Shown: piece after piece, positions 21,977 to 35,295 of the stretch
Layout: each line of letters starts with the position of its first letter
Position numbering within the stretch: the stretch's first letter is position 1
Assembly: GCA_015680685.1 (NCBI GenBank)
Contig: MNCI01010871.1
Coordinates: 427,770-491,769, forward strand
Reading direction: 5' to 3'
DNA length: 64,000 nucleotides
Origin: Gnetum montanum
Lineage: Eukaryota > Streptophyta > Gnetopsida > Gnetales > Gnetaceae
Translations under genes and position numbers: made by a program
The notes under the pieces: generated by a model
Databases searched by the model: none
What the model saw: only the letters and a program-made list of their open reading frames with translations
Told to the model about the DNA's origin: nothing

Positions 21977-22850
21977 TGATGAGTGGTGGTGCATCCCAAC
22001 ACTCTACCATACAAGTCACAAGTGTTCATGCATGACCAGATCGTAATTCATGGATGGACAACATAGATATGCTAGGAGTTGATATTAAGTTTGTGATCGT
22101 TGTCTTCTCACTTTGAGTTAGTGAAGTCTAAGTGTATGGTTTAACTCACAATGAGGTATATGATAAGTGATGTTGTAAGGGTCAAACAACTCTTAGTGGT
22201 AAACATGATTAAAAATGGAATTAAAGTCTAAATCTAAGTGATACTAAAATGTAAATATATTCCATTCTATAGTAATGAGTATCAAGTCCTAGCTTGCTAG
22301 TCATGTCTTGGGATTATGTAATTGTCACTGGGATTACCAAGTAGAATCACTACTGAGTGAATCAACCGAGACCACTATTGGGTTACCAAACAATTACACA
22401 TAAATGCTTGAAACTAGTCATATTCATTCCACTTAACTAATGAGCATGAAAAGTAAAGTACTTTGGAATGTAAATGACTAAGGTAAGAAAATAGAAAAAT
22501 TATGCTAAGTAAATGATAGAATAAAAGAGCTAAAGAAATGTTACAAAGATGTAAAATAGTCTTGATCTTTATTTTCAATCATAAACTATGCCCAAGTACA
22601 ATTTACATGAATAAAGACTTTGATCAACTACTTAACATCACACTGTACGCATTCACACTATTGCTAAAACTATGAAATAAAACTATAAGAGTTTGGATAA
22701 GGGTTGGAAAAAATTATTGTTTCTTGTATTCCTAAGTGTCAATATATATAAGGTTTGATAGCTCTCGAGACATCATATCAACAATGACATAGCATGAGCT
22801 ATGATATCATAGATACAATATCATATTTGATTAAAAAACTGCTTTTGTCA
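21977..22850 (-). repeat. 3' LTR of E2
   Basis: In plus reading it starts TGATGAGTGG and ends TTTTGTCA. It is followed by TACCTCCACA, the reverse of the polypurine tract. It is 874 bp and matches 34180-35026. Confidence 0.9.
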
Positions 22851-23039
22851 TACCTCCACAACTAACTAGAAACTCATCCTTGAGTTAAAAAAAATGAGCA
22901 TACAGTCCCTTACAAACTTGGAAGGTAGATCTAACTTGACATGACCTAACTATTTACATTACTCTAAATGATGCATTGGTTTTTTTTACAAAAATTGGAC
23001 ATAGTTGGCAATTGACAAACAAAACAAAAATAAAAAATT

Positions 23040-25813
23040 GAAGTAGCTTGATGTAAGATTTCAGTTCCAAGCGATGAAGGTTCCTCCATCAACTTTGTTC
23101 CTTTTTCATCAAGCTTATGCAACTCGTATCTTTTTAGGAGTGCCTAAATCATTTCTTCCTCCATCCTAGGGTCATGTACCATTCATGAAGATTGTGCATT
23201 GTTAGATGGAGTCGGTACATCCCACAAGCATGGAAGTTGCGAAAATAGTTTATTCGCCTTGACATACCATGTTGTAAACTATCATTGTTCTTTTTCAAAA
23301 TCCTTGGCCACCTTTCTTAATTCCTTATAATCTATCATTCGACACTCTAGGTTTGTCACAATATCCTTCTATGCCTGTTAGCTAGTTTTAACTATTTCAA
23401 GGTTGGAGTTTATGACATGTAGCTTCTAGAAAGCATCCTTTGAATCAACAAACTCCTTCTCATACATGGCATAAATAGCTACTACCTACTACTCAAACTT
23501 GTTAAGAGGCCATCCTACTATTAAGCATATCAGAGGTTAGCTAACCCCATGTACCTTATTAAGTCCTTGATCTGCAGGTCCTTATTCTTGATTTCGGCTT
23601 GATGGATGTGGGCTAAGCTATCTAGGATGGGCTACTAGTATGATGTTTGGGCAATGATGGAATTGATTTTGGATTTTTTCCATCTAAATTTCCTTTTCAT
23701 TTATTTGCTTGTACATTTCCACCTTGTCCCTAAAGTATTCTTTGATCGTTTCATCTTTCTTAGCCTCATTCCTCCATGTGTTTATTTCAATTACAAATGT
23801 TTGTTGAATGATGTGTACTTTCTCCATTAATAGGATCTTATTTTCACAAGACAATTTTTTCATGTCTTGGTTGACTTGAATGAATTAATAGGATGCTTTC
23901 CTCAAGAACATTCTTCTACTTCTCAATGTCAGTCAACCTTGTGTTATTGATAGCAAGTTTCTAATTCTCCTCCTCAAGAGCAATAAGAGCTTTGGCATGT
24001 GCATATGTTTGGGCTTTTGCTATTAAGGCATTTCACACAGCCTTTTGTCTTTTCACCTTTACATGTATATTTATGGTAATTAGCTATGTTACTTAATTAA
24101 TTCTATATTTCTTAAGCTAGTCTAGGGTAACAAATTGTGTAGGGTCCCTTAGTTCTACTATTAGAGCTACCAATTCTTCCTATAGCTTTGGCACTTCATT
24201 TTCAACATGTTATACCCTTGTTTTTGCAATCACCAACTTTCCCTTGGTGGCCATTAGGTCAGACTAAACTATATTGATATCACTAGAGATATCAAAACGA
24301 TTCTACAAAACTTGACCCATTTACAGTAGTTTGTCAAGTACGTCCTCATGTTATGTAGGTGTCATAAAGGTACAAGCTAGCATTTGAGCATCTCTTGCTC
24401 TAGAAATATCATTTGATCACACAATGGAAACATTGAATGACTCGTTAATGTGGTCAATTATTACCTCTACTACTTCTGTTGCATCATGGTATTACATAAC
24501 CACAACCATGGTAGCTTCACTAGTTTCTAGTATCATCTAGAAGGATGCAGTGTTCCCTAATATCTATTGTGCCTCATCCTCCTATTCTTATGACTACAAG
24601 GATACCTACCCTCTACTAGGATTTGTAGAAACTATATGCCTTATAGAGCTTTCTCTGACTTTGTATAGGGGTGAGCCCTCCCTTACTCTCTAGCTAATAG
24701 TATCTATGATTTGACGTAGATGGCTCATTAAGGGATGGTAATCTTATGGTAGTGGTGGAGCTTACTATTTAGGTTTATCACTTGTAGGTGTTTGATTGTG
24801 AGGTCCTACCTACTGTTGTTGATTAGTAACTGGAATGTTACTAGCTATTGTAGATCCTGAAGCCCCCTTAGTGCTCATTGGCTTCTCTAACTGATCTTTC
24901 TTGGGTGGCACTAGTTTTGACATTTCAACATAGGATGCATTTTGGACCTTTCATGGGACATCATTGGTGTAGCCCAGAATCCCTGATTTCTTGCATAGCT
25001 TCCTAATAAGGAAAGGAAATGGTAATGTTAGTTTCCTTTCCTTCTTCTCTTCAAACTAGCTCTAGATCTCTAGGAAGAACAAATGGGTGATGTTGGCATT
25101 GAATCTCCCCATCAAAATTGTAGTTCCTGAGGCTGCATATGTTGAGATTGGATTAAGCCTCTTTATTGGAAACAACTAATAGGCCCCCAATCTTCAAATA
25201 AATCATCTTCCATAGTGAGCTTGTTATGGTCTTTATCTTCTTTTCCATAAGCTCTCTATAGCCACAACTTTTTGGCATCAACGTCAAACCTTGTGGAAAT
25301 AACTGTAACATTGGCTCCAATATTTGGTATGTTCAAGGCTTTTGCTATTGCCTCAATAAAGTATGATTCTAAGACCCCTTCAATATTTACTATTGCATCA
25401 TCATGTCTATTTCACAAAAATTTGTAAACTTCTACCTAGTACCATTCAACATTACTAGACATTGTTGGCCACAATGGAGACACTTGAAGTTGCATCTTAA
25501 TAACTTCTGAAGAAAACTCCATGAATGGGCCAGAGTTTAGTTCCACAATGACCATAGACATTATGGATTTTTCTTAAATGACTTGGAGGCAGTCATCAGA
25601 TAGCATGAGATGATGTTCCTATTCTAGTACTGGTGGTGCCTTTAGTTCTACTTGGGCTAAATGTTTTGTGGTAGGAGTTTGTTGGTGGATACTAAATGAT
25701 TAAGGCTCATGTTCTACAGTTTTAGCCTACAAAGTTTGTTCTCTAGCTTGGCCTCTTAGTCTTTTGTTACCATGTTGTGAAGGTCCTTCCACTACAAGTC
25801 TCTTTGAAGCCAT
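23040..25813 (-). pseudogene. Post-pol ORF3 of E2 with coiled-coil segment, function unknown
   Basis: An ATG at 25813 (minus) starts MASKRLVVEGPSQHGNKRLR, a basic N terminus. The frame can be followed with stops through VEVYKFL, DDAIVNIEGVLESYFIEA, and IAKALNIPNIGANVTVIST. Farther on (about 23700-24020) a heptad-like stretch reads AKALIALEEEN, KLAINNTRLTDIEK, KNVLEESIL, with TAG where Gln would fit the heptads, so a coiled coil is likely. Athila elements are known to carry an extra ORF after pol, often called env-like. No signal peptide or membrane segment is evident here. The helix-rich central part has the layout of plant-transposon-associated N-terminal domains, but I do not identify it. 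E1 has no counterpart. Confidence 0.55.
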
Positions 25814-25829
25814 CCCTTATTCTAGTTTT

Positions 25830-27990
25830 GGTTTGATTAAGTTCTTACCTTTTTTTATCAATTATGGTCTTTATTATGATTATAGCATTAAAGAATTTTC
25901 AAAAAGAAACCCCTAATTGGTATATCATTAATTATTATGACTTCCACAATTATCATGTCCTTATTTATTATGCCCTTAAATGGTTTATATGGTTAGCTAG
26001 GTGAATTAGTTAAGTCCTTTGGCTTCAATTTGATTAGTTAATTGTGATATTCTTATTGTGTCCTTACCCTTTATATTATCTTCAAAGTGTTAGGAAATTT
26101 CAGCTCAATTATCCTTATGTGTGCACAATAGAACCCCATCCTACCCCCATGACTAAGGTTAGCACTCCAAGATCAATAGGGTTCCATAATTTCTCAAATC
26201 AGAATTATGGTTAGGAAGTTATGAAGTCAGGAAGTTTGATTGCTAAAGCTTAGAAAAACTGCAAAAACTCCTCTTACTTTGAAATGGTATATTGAAATTT
26301 TTTTCTAACTCCTACGCATATATATACTATTTTTATATGTGCAACATCATAGATGTGACATTATAGCTGCATCATCATATGCCATACGACATTGTAGTTA
26401 CAATGTCACCTTGAAAACCTTTTGGATTGTTGAGGATTTTCCAAGGAAAAATTAAGTCAATTGGATAATTTAAAAAACATAAAGACTTTCTAAAGGATCC
26501 TAAATCATAGATGATACTTGGGTTTTAAAAATTTTTTGGTCTAAAGTCATAAGGAAGGAAGTTCAGCCAACAAAAGTGTATTGGATATATATGATATGGT
26601 TTGAAGATTTTTAACATATTGACAGACTATAAAACTTTGTGAGAAGTGATATTTAAGTACTAAAGTGTCTAAGAGGTACAAGATGATGTGGAATTGATCA
26701 TTAGGTATGAGTTACATGAGTTATACAAGTGGATCCTTTTCAAAGCAGGCTTTAGCCCTTAGTGCCCTTGTATAACCATGCATAAAAGTGTTCATAGGTA
26801 CTTAAGGAGTTGAATGTAAAACATACCTATCTAGCAAAACACACATGCTAATATCACCAGATTGGAAAAATAACACTATATTATACAAAACCATAAAATT
26901 ATAATTAAATATACCAATGAGGTGGAATGGAATTTAGAAGAGATTGGAGAAATTGGGACCATAGGCATAATGAATCCTTGTGTATGATATGTAGTTAAAG
27001 TAATCATTAGCCTTTTCGTCCAATATTCAAACCAAGTCCAAACCACTATCCAGTGAGATCACATTGTACCATCCCCAAGACTAATAATGACAAGACTACC
27101 AATATTACAAGAAGTATTACTACTTGGCAATGTATTTTAAGGAAAGATTTTATTACTAGCACACTTTTTATTTTTGTGATTTTTGAGAGGCCACCTACCT
27201 TTAGGCATGGATAACATGTCTTTCTAGTGGGATCCCCAAAAAATTTATTCTATGCTTTTATTCTATTTTTACTATGTTGACCTTACTAGAGGACTACCTT
27301 TAGGCATGGGTAACATGTCTTTCCAATAACACAGTAAGGCAACACTTATTGTACTCTTGCTTTCATTTTGTTTTGTTAGAACTTAAGAAAATAATATAGC
27401 CTTAACAATAGGATAAAACTTATAGTAGTAGTCCTAAAGAATCCACAAGTCCCCTTGATGTCACAACCTTTTCATTCCCACTTTGTTTGTCACTCTTCTA
27501 TCTAGGCATAATGATCACAAGTTTATTTTTACATTTATTGTGAAAATATTATTAGTATGGTCATGGTAAGAACCTCTTATTATTAGAAATAAGTGGTTAG
27601 ATGGCATGGTCTTATTGTATATAGAATCAATCTTTCCATAATCTAAAAATATAGAGAAATATTCACCTTACTAGAACTACATCTTACTTTATTCCATGCA
27701 CTTTATTAGAAAAATCAACAAAATTATGTATAAGAGAAATGATGAGAATCATAGGAAAAATGGAAAAATATAGAAAGAATTTGAAAGACATCAAAGAATA
27801 TCAAAGGATTGAGAAATGAAAAATTATAAAAGAATGAAAACATATCAAAGAATATGAAAAATTAATAAGAAAATAAAAAAGCTCAGTTTGGTGCCTAAGG
27901 ATCATATAAGGCACTTCCATGACTATTATTGGAAACAACCAACCAAAAGATCAAATAGGTATAAAATAGTTTAGTGAGCTAGGTGTAGTT
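25830..27990 (-). other. Non-coding region of E2 between integrase and ORF3
   Basis: No coding signal. Two copies of a TACCTTTAGGCATGG(A/G)TAACATGTCTTTC segment at 27196-27225 and 27296-27325 form a spaced direct repeat. Their counterpart in E1, as a single copy in reverse, is at about 12820-12852. Confidence 0.6.
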
Positions 27991-27999
27991 CAATGAGGA

Positions 28000-29190
28000 A
28001 TTGAGATGTTCATAGTATGATTTGACTTGTTGAATATTGACTAAAACAAGTTTGCGTGGGCAAGTTGGGTGGTAAATTTCCATGGCTCCTAAAGGATACA
28101 TGGCATGTATGATATAAGGTCCTTCTTATAAGGTTTGGAACTTAGCCTTCTATGGCACATTATTGGGATTATATTATAGGACTTTAGCACCTAGTTGGAT
28201 TGATAATATCAAATACATGAATCATGCCTGAGTTTGGACTACTTCTTATTTATTTTGTTTATCATCAAGACTACAAGTCTATTTTCCTCTAAAAGGTTGA
28301 GATTCATAAGACGTTCTTTAAGTGCTAGGCTCAAATTTAGGTTAAGTTTACTAGGAGTAGCTAACATTTGTAGCTCTACCTAAATTGATAGCATAGGTGA
28401 TTCTCCATATACTAGCTTGTAGGAAAAATATCCTATGGGAAGTTTCCATGTGGTCCTATAGGCTCATAGAGCATCATTTCGTTTAGTGCTTCAATCTTTC
28501 CTAAATTAACTAAGAGTTCTAGTTACTATTCGCATAATTTTTTAGTTAGTCACTTTTGCTTAACCATTTACTTACATGAGCTTTTTGAATGTAGCACCCA
28601 TGAAGTATGTTTCATTATCTAATATGAGCATTCATGGCATTCCAAATCTATTTACCATGTGTTATTGAAAGAATTTAGTAGCTATTTTTGTTGTAGAATT
28701 CTTGACTGTAGCTACTTCTACCCATTTGGTACAATAATCAACTATCACTATGATGTATGTTTTCCCATTTGACATTGGTGCGATCGATCCCATGAAATCA
28801 ATTCTCCATATGTCAAATAGTTCCAATGGCTATATTCATTATTGTGATCCTTAATTCTTGCCCATTATTCCTCCATCACATTAACATCTCTCACAAGCCT
28901 AGGTGAAGGTGTGTGCATCCTAGAATATGGTAGGCTAGAATTAGCCTAGCATCATTAGCTTAGGTGTTGTTCTACAACCTAGGTAGTGACCACCACATGG
29001 TCCTTCATGCGCATCTTGTAGAATTCTTTGTTGGTACTTTCCCGAAATACATCATCTCACTAGTTCATTAGCATAAATCTTGTAGAGATTTCCATTTATT
29101 CCCATATATCTCTTCAATTTATGAAGGAACTACTCTTTTTGTTAATAATCCCACTCGACTAGGAGCTTTTGTGTAAGAAGATAAATCATA
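28000..29190 (-). pseudogene. Integrase of E2 (decayed)
   Basis: Minus-strand reading gives the integrase core with IDFMGSIAPMSNGKTYIIV (about 28740-28800) and KWVEVATVKN, then downstream KFQTL, EGPYIIHAMYPLGAMEIY near 28090-28150, collinear with the E1 integrase. Stops are frequent and the HHCC part (28900-29150) is only partly readable. The protein would insert the cDNA. Confidence 0.8.
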
Positions 29191-30560
29191 TAATTAGTGA
29201 TCCATGATTTCTTTATCAAATTGATAGGCATTGTCATTTTCATTAAGGAACTAGTTCGATAATGGTTCTTCTTAATCTTGTGATTTCCATCTTAGCCTTA
29301 ATAAGTAATCTACAACAACATTCTTTTTTTCCTTCTTGTCAATCATAGTGATGTCAAATTCTTGTAGTATTATGAGTCACCTTATCACCCTAGAACTTAC
29401 CATTGGTTTATTCATCAGAAACTTGATTGCACTATGGTCTATGTGGATATAGATAGGGTACCAGAGCATGTAATGTATGAATTTTTATAGCATGTACACC
29501 ATAGTCATAAGCTCCCTTTTAGTAGTGGTGCAATGAAGTTGTGCTTTACTAATGCTTATACTAGCACAATGTATGTAGTATGGCCTCTTTTGACCATCAA
29601 GCTATGTTAGTACTGCACCTAGTGCATAATTAGAAACATGTGTCATTATCTCAAAGGGCTTGGATTAACTTGGAGCTTGAAGGATTGGTGTTTCTATTAA
29701 CTTATGTTTTAGTGTCTTAAATGCCTTCTCACATTGCTCATTCCACTAAAATAATGCATCCTTCTTGGTCAATTTTATGAGTAGTTTTGCTATATTCAAA
29801 AACTTTTCTATGAATCTTCGATAATAACCTATATGGCCTAGAGATGATCTAACCTCTTTAACAATTTGGGGCCTTTGGGTGATGTTCTAACTGACTCTTA
29901 TCTTTTTTAAGTCTACATCTATTCCCTTTTGTGATACATTATGTCCCAAAACAATCCCATCTTGGACAATTAAATGGCTTATATTTCAATGGAGCTTTAA
30001 ATTAGTTTCAACACATCTTTTTAATACCAACTCCAAATGGTCCAATGATTTCTTGAAATCTAGCCCATAAGTAGAGAAATCATCCATAAATACTTCTATG
30101 TCATTACCAATTTTTTTCTGGAAGATACTTAGTAGTAATCTCCAAAAAGTAGTGGACATGTTGCACAAGCCAAAAGGCATTTTCTTGTAAGAAAATGTTC
30201 TCCATGGGCTGGTGAACTTAGTCTTTTCTTGGTCTTTTAGTGTAATGCAAAACTATTTATATCCATTGTACTCATCAAGAAATCTATAGTACTAGTATCT
30301 TGCTATGGTATCAAGGACCTGATTAGCAAAGGGTAAAGGAAAATGATCCTTCAATGTCACAAAGTTCAACAACCAAAAATTAATACATACTCTCCACTTT
30401 CCATCCTTCTTCTGAATAATGACCAAAGGGCCCACCCATTCATTATCTACAATAAGGTAGATGAATCCTACTTTTCGAATTCCTATTTTACTACTTCCTT
30501 GAGTTTAGAATTCAACCTTCTTTAAGGTTGGTGATGTGGCTTGAAAGCTGGATCTATGTA
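29191..30560 (-). pseudogene. Reverse transcriptase and RNase H of E2 (decayed)
   Basis: The open stretch 29986-30180 reads MPFGLCNMSTTFWRLLLSIF and then EVFMDDFSTYGLDFKKSLDH, so both catalytic Asp residues of the FMDD box are kept. Finger motifs for WRVCINFWLLNFVTLKDH-like sequence lie upstream (30330-30410) and RNase H motifs (TDHSAIKFLMNKPM-like) near 29400-29450. Stops and shifts elsewhere make the copy dead. Confidence 0.85.
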
Positions 30561-31199
30561 TATCTATTGTTGACATATTCATGGATCAATGTCTATTATC
30601 TTATCATAAGACCATACAAATGTTGTTGGCCATTTATTGACTACTTATAATAATCTTTTCTTCTAATCTTTATCAAGGTTGGCATTGATGATTATTAATT
30701 TTTGTTATTTAGAAAGGCATAGTCTAGCACTTCCAGTAGCGCATTGAATTCTAACAATTATGACTCTAGGATCTCCAACTATCACCATTCAATATCTTCT
30801 TTCTAGTGTGACTGTATATAAGGGTGTTTCCTTTATAACTATTCCAGCTTATCTATTTTCTCAACATAGGCACTTCTGGTCTAATTGGTGGGATCCATGT
30901 ATATTTTAGATTCTATCTCTTTATTAGTAATCATCCATTGGGTGCCTTCTTCTTTAGTGGCTACTACATATATACACTGCTACACACACATTTCTTCTAG
31001 AAATTGATTACATGCTATGCTCTTTCCTGGTTTAACAACCCAAATTCTCCACATGTTTTCACACCCATTATTATTGTATGTGATACATGGAACTTAACAT
31101 CTTTGTATAATCTTGAAGGACAAATCTCTAATTCCAAGCTTAGCATCCATAGTGCTAAGTCATGCCCTTCCCATTATTATAGGAAATTCTCCCTTATTT

Positions 31200-34040
31200 T
31201 TTTCCACATGGATTACTAAGAAGTTGGCAAGATAGGAACAATCATTGATGGTGATGATGACATCATCCATTTATCTGCGTGGAATAGTGATTGACTGATT
31301 TTCAAGCTCTAATTCAATATTACATTTCCTTAGTGGTCGAAGATTTCAAGCTTTATACATATCCTTTGAAATCAAGTTCACTCCTAATCCAAAATCTAGT
31401 AGAGCTTTACATGGTTTGTGACCTACTATTTAGAGATATCTATTCTTTTTTGGGAAAGTGTTCCTACCTATATCTAATTTGTAATGGTTTGGGTTAGCAT
31501 GATAGTAGTTATATTTGGATTGGTACAATAGTAGTATTCCATAGAGGAGTGTGTGTAGATGGGATTGATGTAAATGGAGTCCCCATCCTTTGAACTCTTT
31601 TTGGACTTGTTCAGAAGAATGACCATTTCTTGAATTGAGTTTCATTTATTATAAGCTCCTCCTACATGTTTATTTCCCTTGTTATGTTCTTCTGCTATTG
31701 TTGTGATGGCAGCTCCCTTGGCATGATTGGTGATGGCACTAATGGTAAAGAATTGGAAGGTTGGTTTGATGGACCAACTACTGGTTGACACATGTAGAGA
31801 TTGGGATTCATCCTTGGAGTGGTAGGTCTATAATACTCAAGTACATAATAATGAGAAGAAGTATGAATTGAAGAATTCCTTAGAGAGATTACACATTGCA
31901 TAAAATATCCATAAGGATCTGGTTGCCTATATTGACATTGTTGCCTTGGTGGTGGCATTATCAATGCTTATGGCTATTTCCATTACTGCTAATATTGCTC
32001 TTGCAATTGAGGGTAGGCTTTTCTTGGTAGTAGGTTGGCTATAAGGATTATCTTAGATTACCTTAAGAATAAGGTAATTTTCTTGGCATCTACTTTTTAA
32101 CAAACCTTGGATTGAGTATGTATGCCCCAAACTCTTGAAAGTGTACCATAACAAGGCAACATCCCTTAGGATATTCATACTAGCACATCTTGCATCCTTC
32201 CTCTTCTCCTAAACTAGAGTCAATACACCTCAACTATAGCCAATTTTCCTTTCTACTTATAACCTTCTCATCCATGATCTCTTCTCTTGTTCTTATCTTT
32301 GCCTTTATTAAATGCCTATTCCATCCTTTCTTCTACTATCTTAAGAGCTATAGCAAACTTTTCATCCACTGGATCCCACATTTTCTCTACCTTTTTTCCT
32401 ATGGCATTTACTAATTTCTAGATTGGTAAATTTTTCTATTTAATTACATCTTTCAAATTTTCTTCTTCTTGTTTATTGCACATTCAAACATCTTGTTTTC
32501 TTATTGATGGATCTCAGTTATACTCTTTAGCTAATTCTCTTTTCTTTAACTCTCCTTCCTCTTTTGTCACTTGGTCCATTAATCTTTGCATTTGATGGAT
32601 GATCATCTTTGATAACCTTCCTTAGGCATAGATTCCAAGGATCTCTTTGATTTTTTTATTAACAATGTGTCTAAGTTGTTCCCTTTGGGAGAATTCATGG
32701 TCTGTGCACTATGCAAAGGAGAATATATCTTTCCATTACAACATCAAGGGATTCATGTTTTCCTTTCTTCCATCTCTAGATTTACTTTCTAAAATTAGAC
32801 ACTCTTGATTAAGCTTGATATCTATTGTTAAAGAGCTCAAGCATGGTACTCCATCTTCTAATTGATTTTATTTCTAATAATCTATAGCAGCTCTCTACCT
32901 CCTTGACAAGAATTCTAATAAACAACTTTAGCTTATGCTAGTCACTTTCAATATTCTAAAAGGCACATGCACCATGGAATGCTTGAAGGTGGCATTGTGG
33001 ATCTACACTGTATTCAACTTCAAATTTAGAAATATTATTCATGTCTAATCACTTGATGCAACTATTCCTCACATGCTTGGTTAGAATATACACTACTATC
33101 CTAATATTGATCATATTACAAGTGGCCAATAGGGAGTCTTCATGGATATTAGATTCATAAGCTCTGTTGTAGTGATGTTCCCTTTGGTGCTCATAATATT
33201 CTCTCTCTTCATGTCTAATCATATTTCTTCTAAGTTCATATTCATCCTCTTCTTCATCAAGATACCTTCAACGATATTCATGCCTATCATGATCCATATG
33301 CCTTTCCCTATCGAATTCTCTAAGTCTTCATTCCCCTCTATCAAATTTTGCTAATGACAATGAGAAGGAAGAGGAAGCAGTTGAAGAAAAATGCAATTGG
33401 TTCTCCTTCTATGCCTCTATAATTCATCCCCTTGTGGTTCCACAAATGCTCTAGGCCTTGAGCTTCGCTTATGTTTAGAGTTTTCTACCTCTCTTATTGG
33501 TCTCTCTACAAGGATCAAATGCAATTTTATCTTAACAAGTTCTTCCATATGAATAATAGGCCTTTGTGAGTGGGCTTCATGATTGTGGTGGAGTTTCTCT
33601 ATTAAGAATGCATCTTCATTAATTTCTTGTAGGATAACATTATGGTTAACTTTCATTTCCTTTCTATTTTCATACCTTATATCCATAATAGCATCCCTTC
33701 ATACTTGTTTCTCTATGGGTTGATATAGCCTAGTCATATATTTAGTCACATGATATCCTTATTGTGCATGGCCCATGTTTATCCCCATTAAGGCTACTTG
33801 AAGCATAGATTATGCTGAACATTCTAGAGGCAAAATGATGTTGCCATGCAACTCTCTCCACTTTAGCTACTCATCCTAGTAAAAGATGAATGTGAAATCA
33901 AGATAATAGGAATTTTTATGTGTATGAAATCCTTATTTACATAGATGCACTTTAGTCTTCATCATCATGTCTCCTATTATTACTCTTTTGTGGCTCTTTG
34001 GCAAGTGATAACTTGTCTTTAATTATTGAATGCATATTGT
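31200..34040 (-). pseudogene. gag (and start of protease) of E2 (decayed)
   Basis: The region is collinear with E1 gag. It has an N-terminal block (HTHKNSYYLDFTFI, HGNIILPLE, near 33800-33930), a charged stretch 33417-33686, the gag core near 32700-32990, a damaged zinc-knuckle CKMC.YEYPKGCC near 32150 where His became Tyr, and a Pro/Gln-rich tail (MPPPRQQCQYRQPDPYG) at 31695-31964. Protease sequence follows toward 31200 without a clear catalytic Asp. Confidence 0.75.
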
Positions 34041-34160
34041 GTGTTTGATGCTTTAGTTATGTGTGTGTTATTAAAATTGATTAAAAGGATAAAGGATAAA
34101 CTTTTTGATTCTTGATACAATGAACTTTATCATATTAACTACTTAGCACACATTGATACA

Positions 34161-34178
34161 TCCCCGGCAATAGCACCA
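34161..34178 (-). other. Primer-binding site of E2 (tRNA-Asp type)
   Basis: In plus reading TCCCCGGCAATAGCACCA, which equals the plant tRNA-Asp 3' end with three changes. It ends one base before the LTR at 34180. Confidence 0.9.
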
Positions 34179-34179
34179 A

Positions 34180-35026
34180 TGATAAGCGATGGTGTATCCC
34201 AACACTCTACCACACAAGTCACTAGGGTTCACGTGTGGCCATATCATAATATGTGGATGGATAATGTAGATATTTTAGGAGCTTATATTAAGTTCGTGAT
34301 CATTTTCTTCTCACCTTGAGTTAGTGAAATCTAAGTGTATGGTTTAAGTCATAGCGAGGCATATGACAAGTGATTTTGTAAGACTCAAACGACTCCTAGT
34401 GGTAAACATGATTAAAAATGGAATTAAAGTCTAAATCTAAGTAATACAAAAATGGAATTAAATTCCTAGCTTGTCAATCACGTCTTGGGCTTATGTAATT
34501 GTCACTAGGATTAACAAGTGAAATCACTACTAAGCAAATAAAGTGAGACCACTATTGGGTTACTAAACAGTTACACTTAAATACTAAAAACTAGTTGTAC
34601 CCATTCTACTTAACTAATAAGCATGAAAAGTAAAGTACTTCAGAATGTAAATGACTAAGCTAAGAAAATAGAACAATTATGCTAAGTGAAAAATAGAATA
34701 ACAGAGCTAAAGGAATGCTCCAATGATGTAAAATAATCTCAATCTTTATTGTCAGTCATAAACTATATCCAAGTACAATTTACTCGAATATAGACTTCAG
34801 TCAATTACTTAACATCACACTACATGTATTCACACTATCACTAAAGCTACAAAATGAAACTACATGAGTTTGGGTAAGGGTTGGAAAAAATTATTGTTGC
34901 TTGTACATCCAAGTATTCGTATTTATAGGGTTGCATAGCTCTCAAGACACCATATCAACAATGATATAGCATGAGCTACGATATCTTAGATATGATATTA
35001 GATTTGATTTAAAAATGATTTTATCA
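34180..35026 (-). repeat. 5' LTR of E2
   Basis: 847 bp, starting TGATAAGCG and ending TTTTATCA in plus reading. A minus-strand TATAAATA lies at 34920-34927 and the family's U5 CTTGGTAAT-type repeats (reverse) lie near 34495-34565. Confidence 0.9.
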
Positions 35027-35295
35027 ACTGTATAATGATTGTCCTAAATGCAAGACACAATTGAATGAGATGAAACTCACATAGGCATACAGAGAGACAC
35101 ACACTTAGGTTAAACACATAAAAAATTGATCATAAAGTTGCATACACACTCATGCAATCTCACAACTATGCTCTCATGCGTTCGCAAGCATCTCTCATGC
35201 CTCTCATTATTCCTCATCATGTTTCAACAAATGAAACATAATAATATTCATTGGAAATTGATGTTAAGAAATGAAGAAGCCTTTCCTCAAGATTA

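Larger units (their letters stand above)
21977..35026 (-). mobile_element. E2: 13-kb Athila-like Ty3/gypsy element with a post-pol ORF
   Basis: The LTRs lie at 34180-35026 (5') and 21977-22850 (3'). A primer-binding site complementary to tRNA-Asp abuts the 5' LTR. Gag, protease, RT, RNase H and integrase follow on the minus strand, then about 2.2 kb of non-coding DNA, then a further long decayed ORF (23040-25813) before the polypurine tract. The target duplication is degenerate (ATTTT at 21972-21976 versus ACTGT at 35027-35031), but the E3 LTR alignment fixes the insertion point independently. The LTRs differ by about 13% over 255 bp by eye. Confidence 0.9.
21767..35295 (-). repeat. 3' LTR of E3 (interrupted by E2)
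   Basis: 21767-21976 and 35032-35295 align end to end with the single LTR copy at 41321-41765. For instance GACATTGCAGAGCATGAGG occurs at 21948 and 41471, and ACTCACATAGGCATACA at 35068 and 41547. Joining the two parts restores collinearity with the intact LTR, which shows that 21977-35026 is a later insertion. The nominal span includes E2. Confidence 0.85.
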
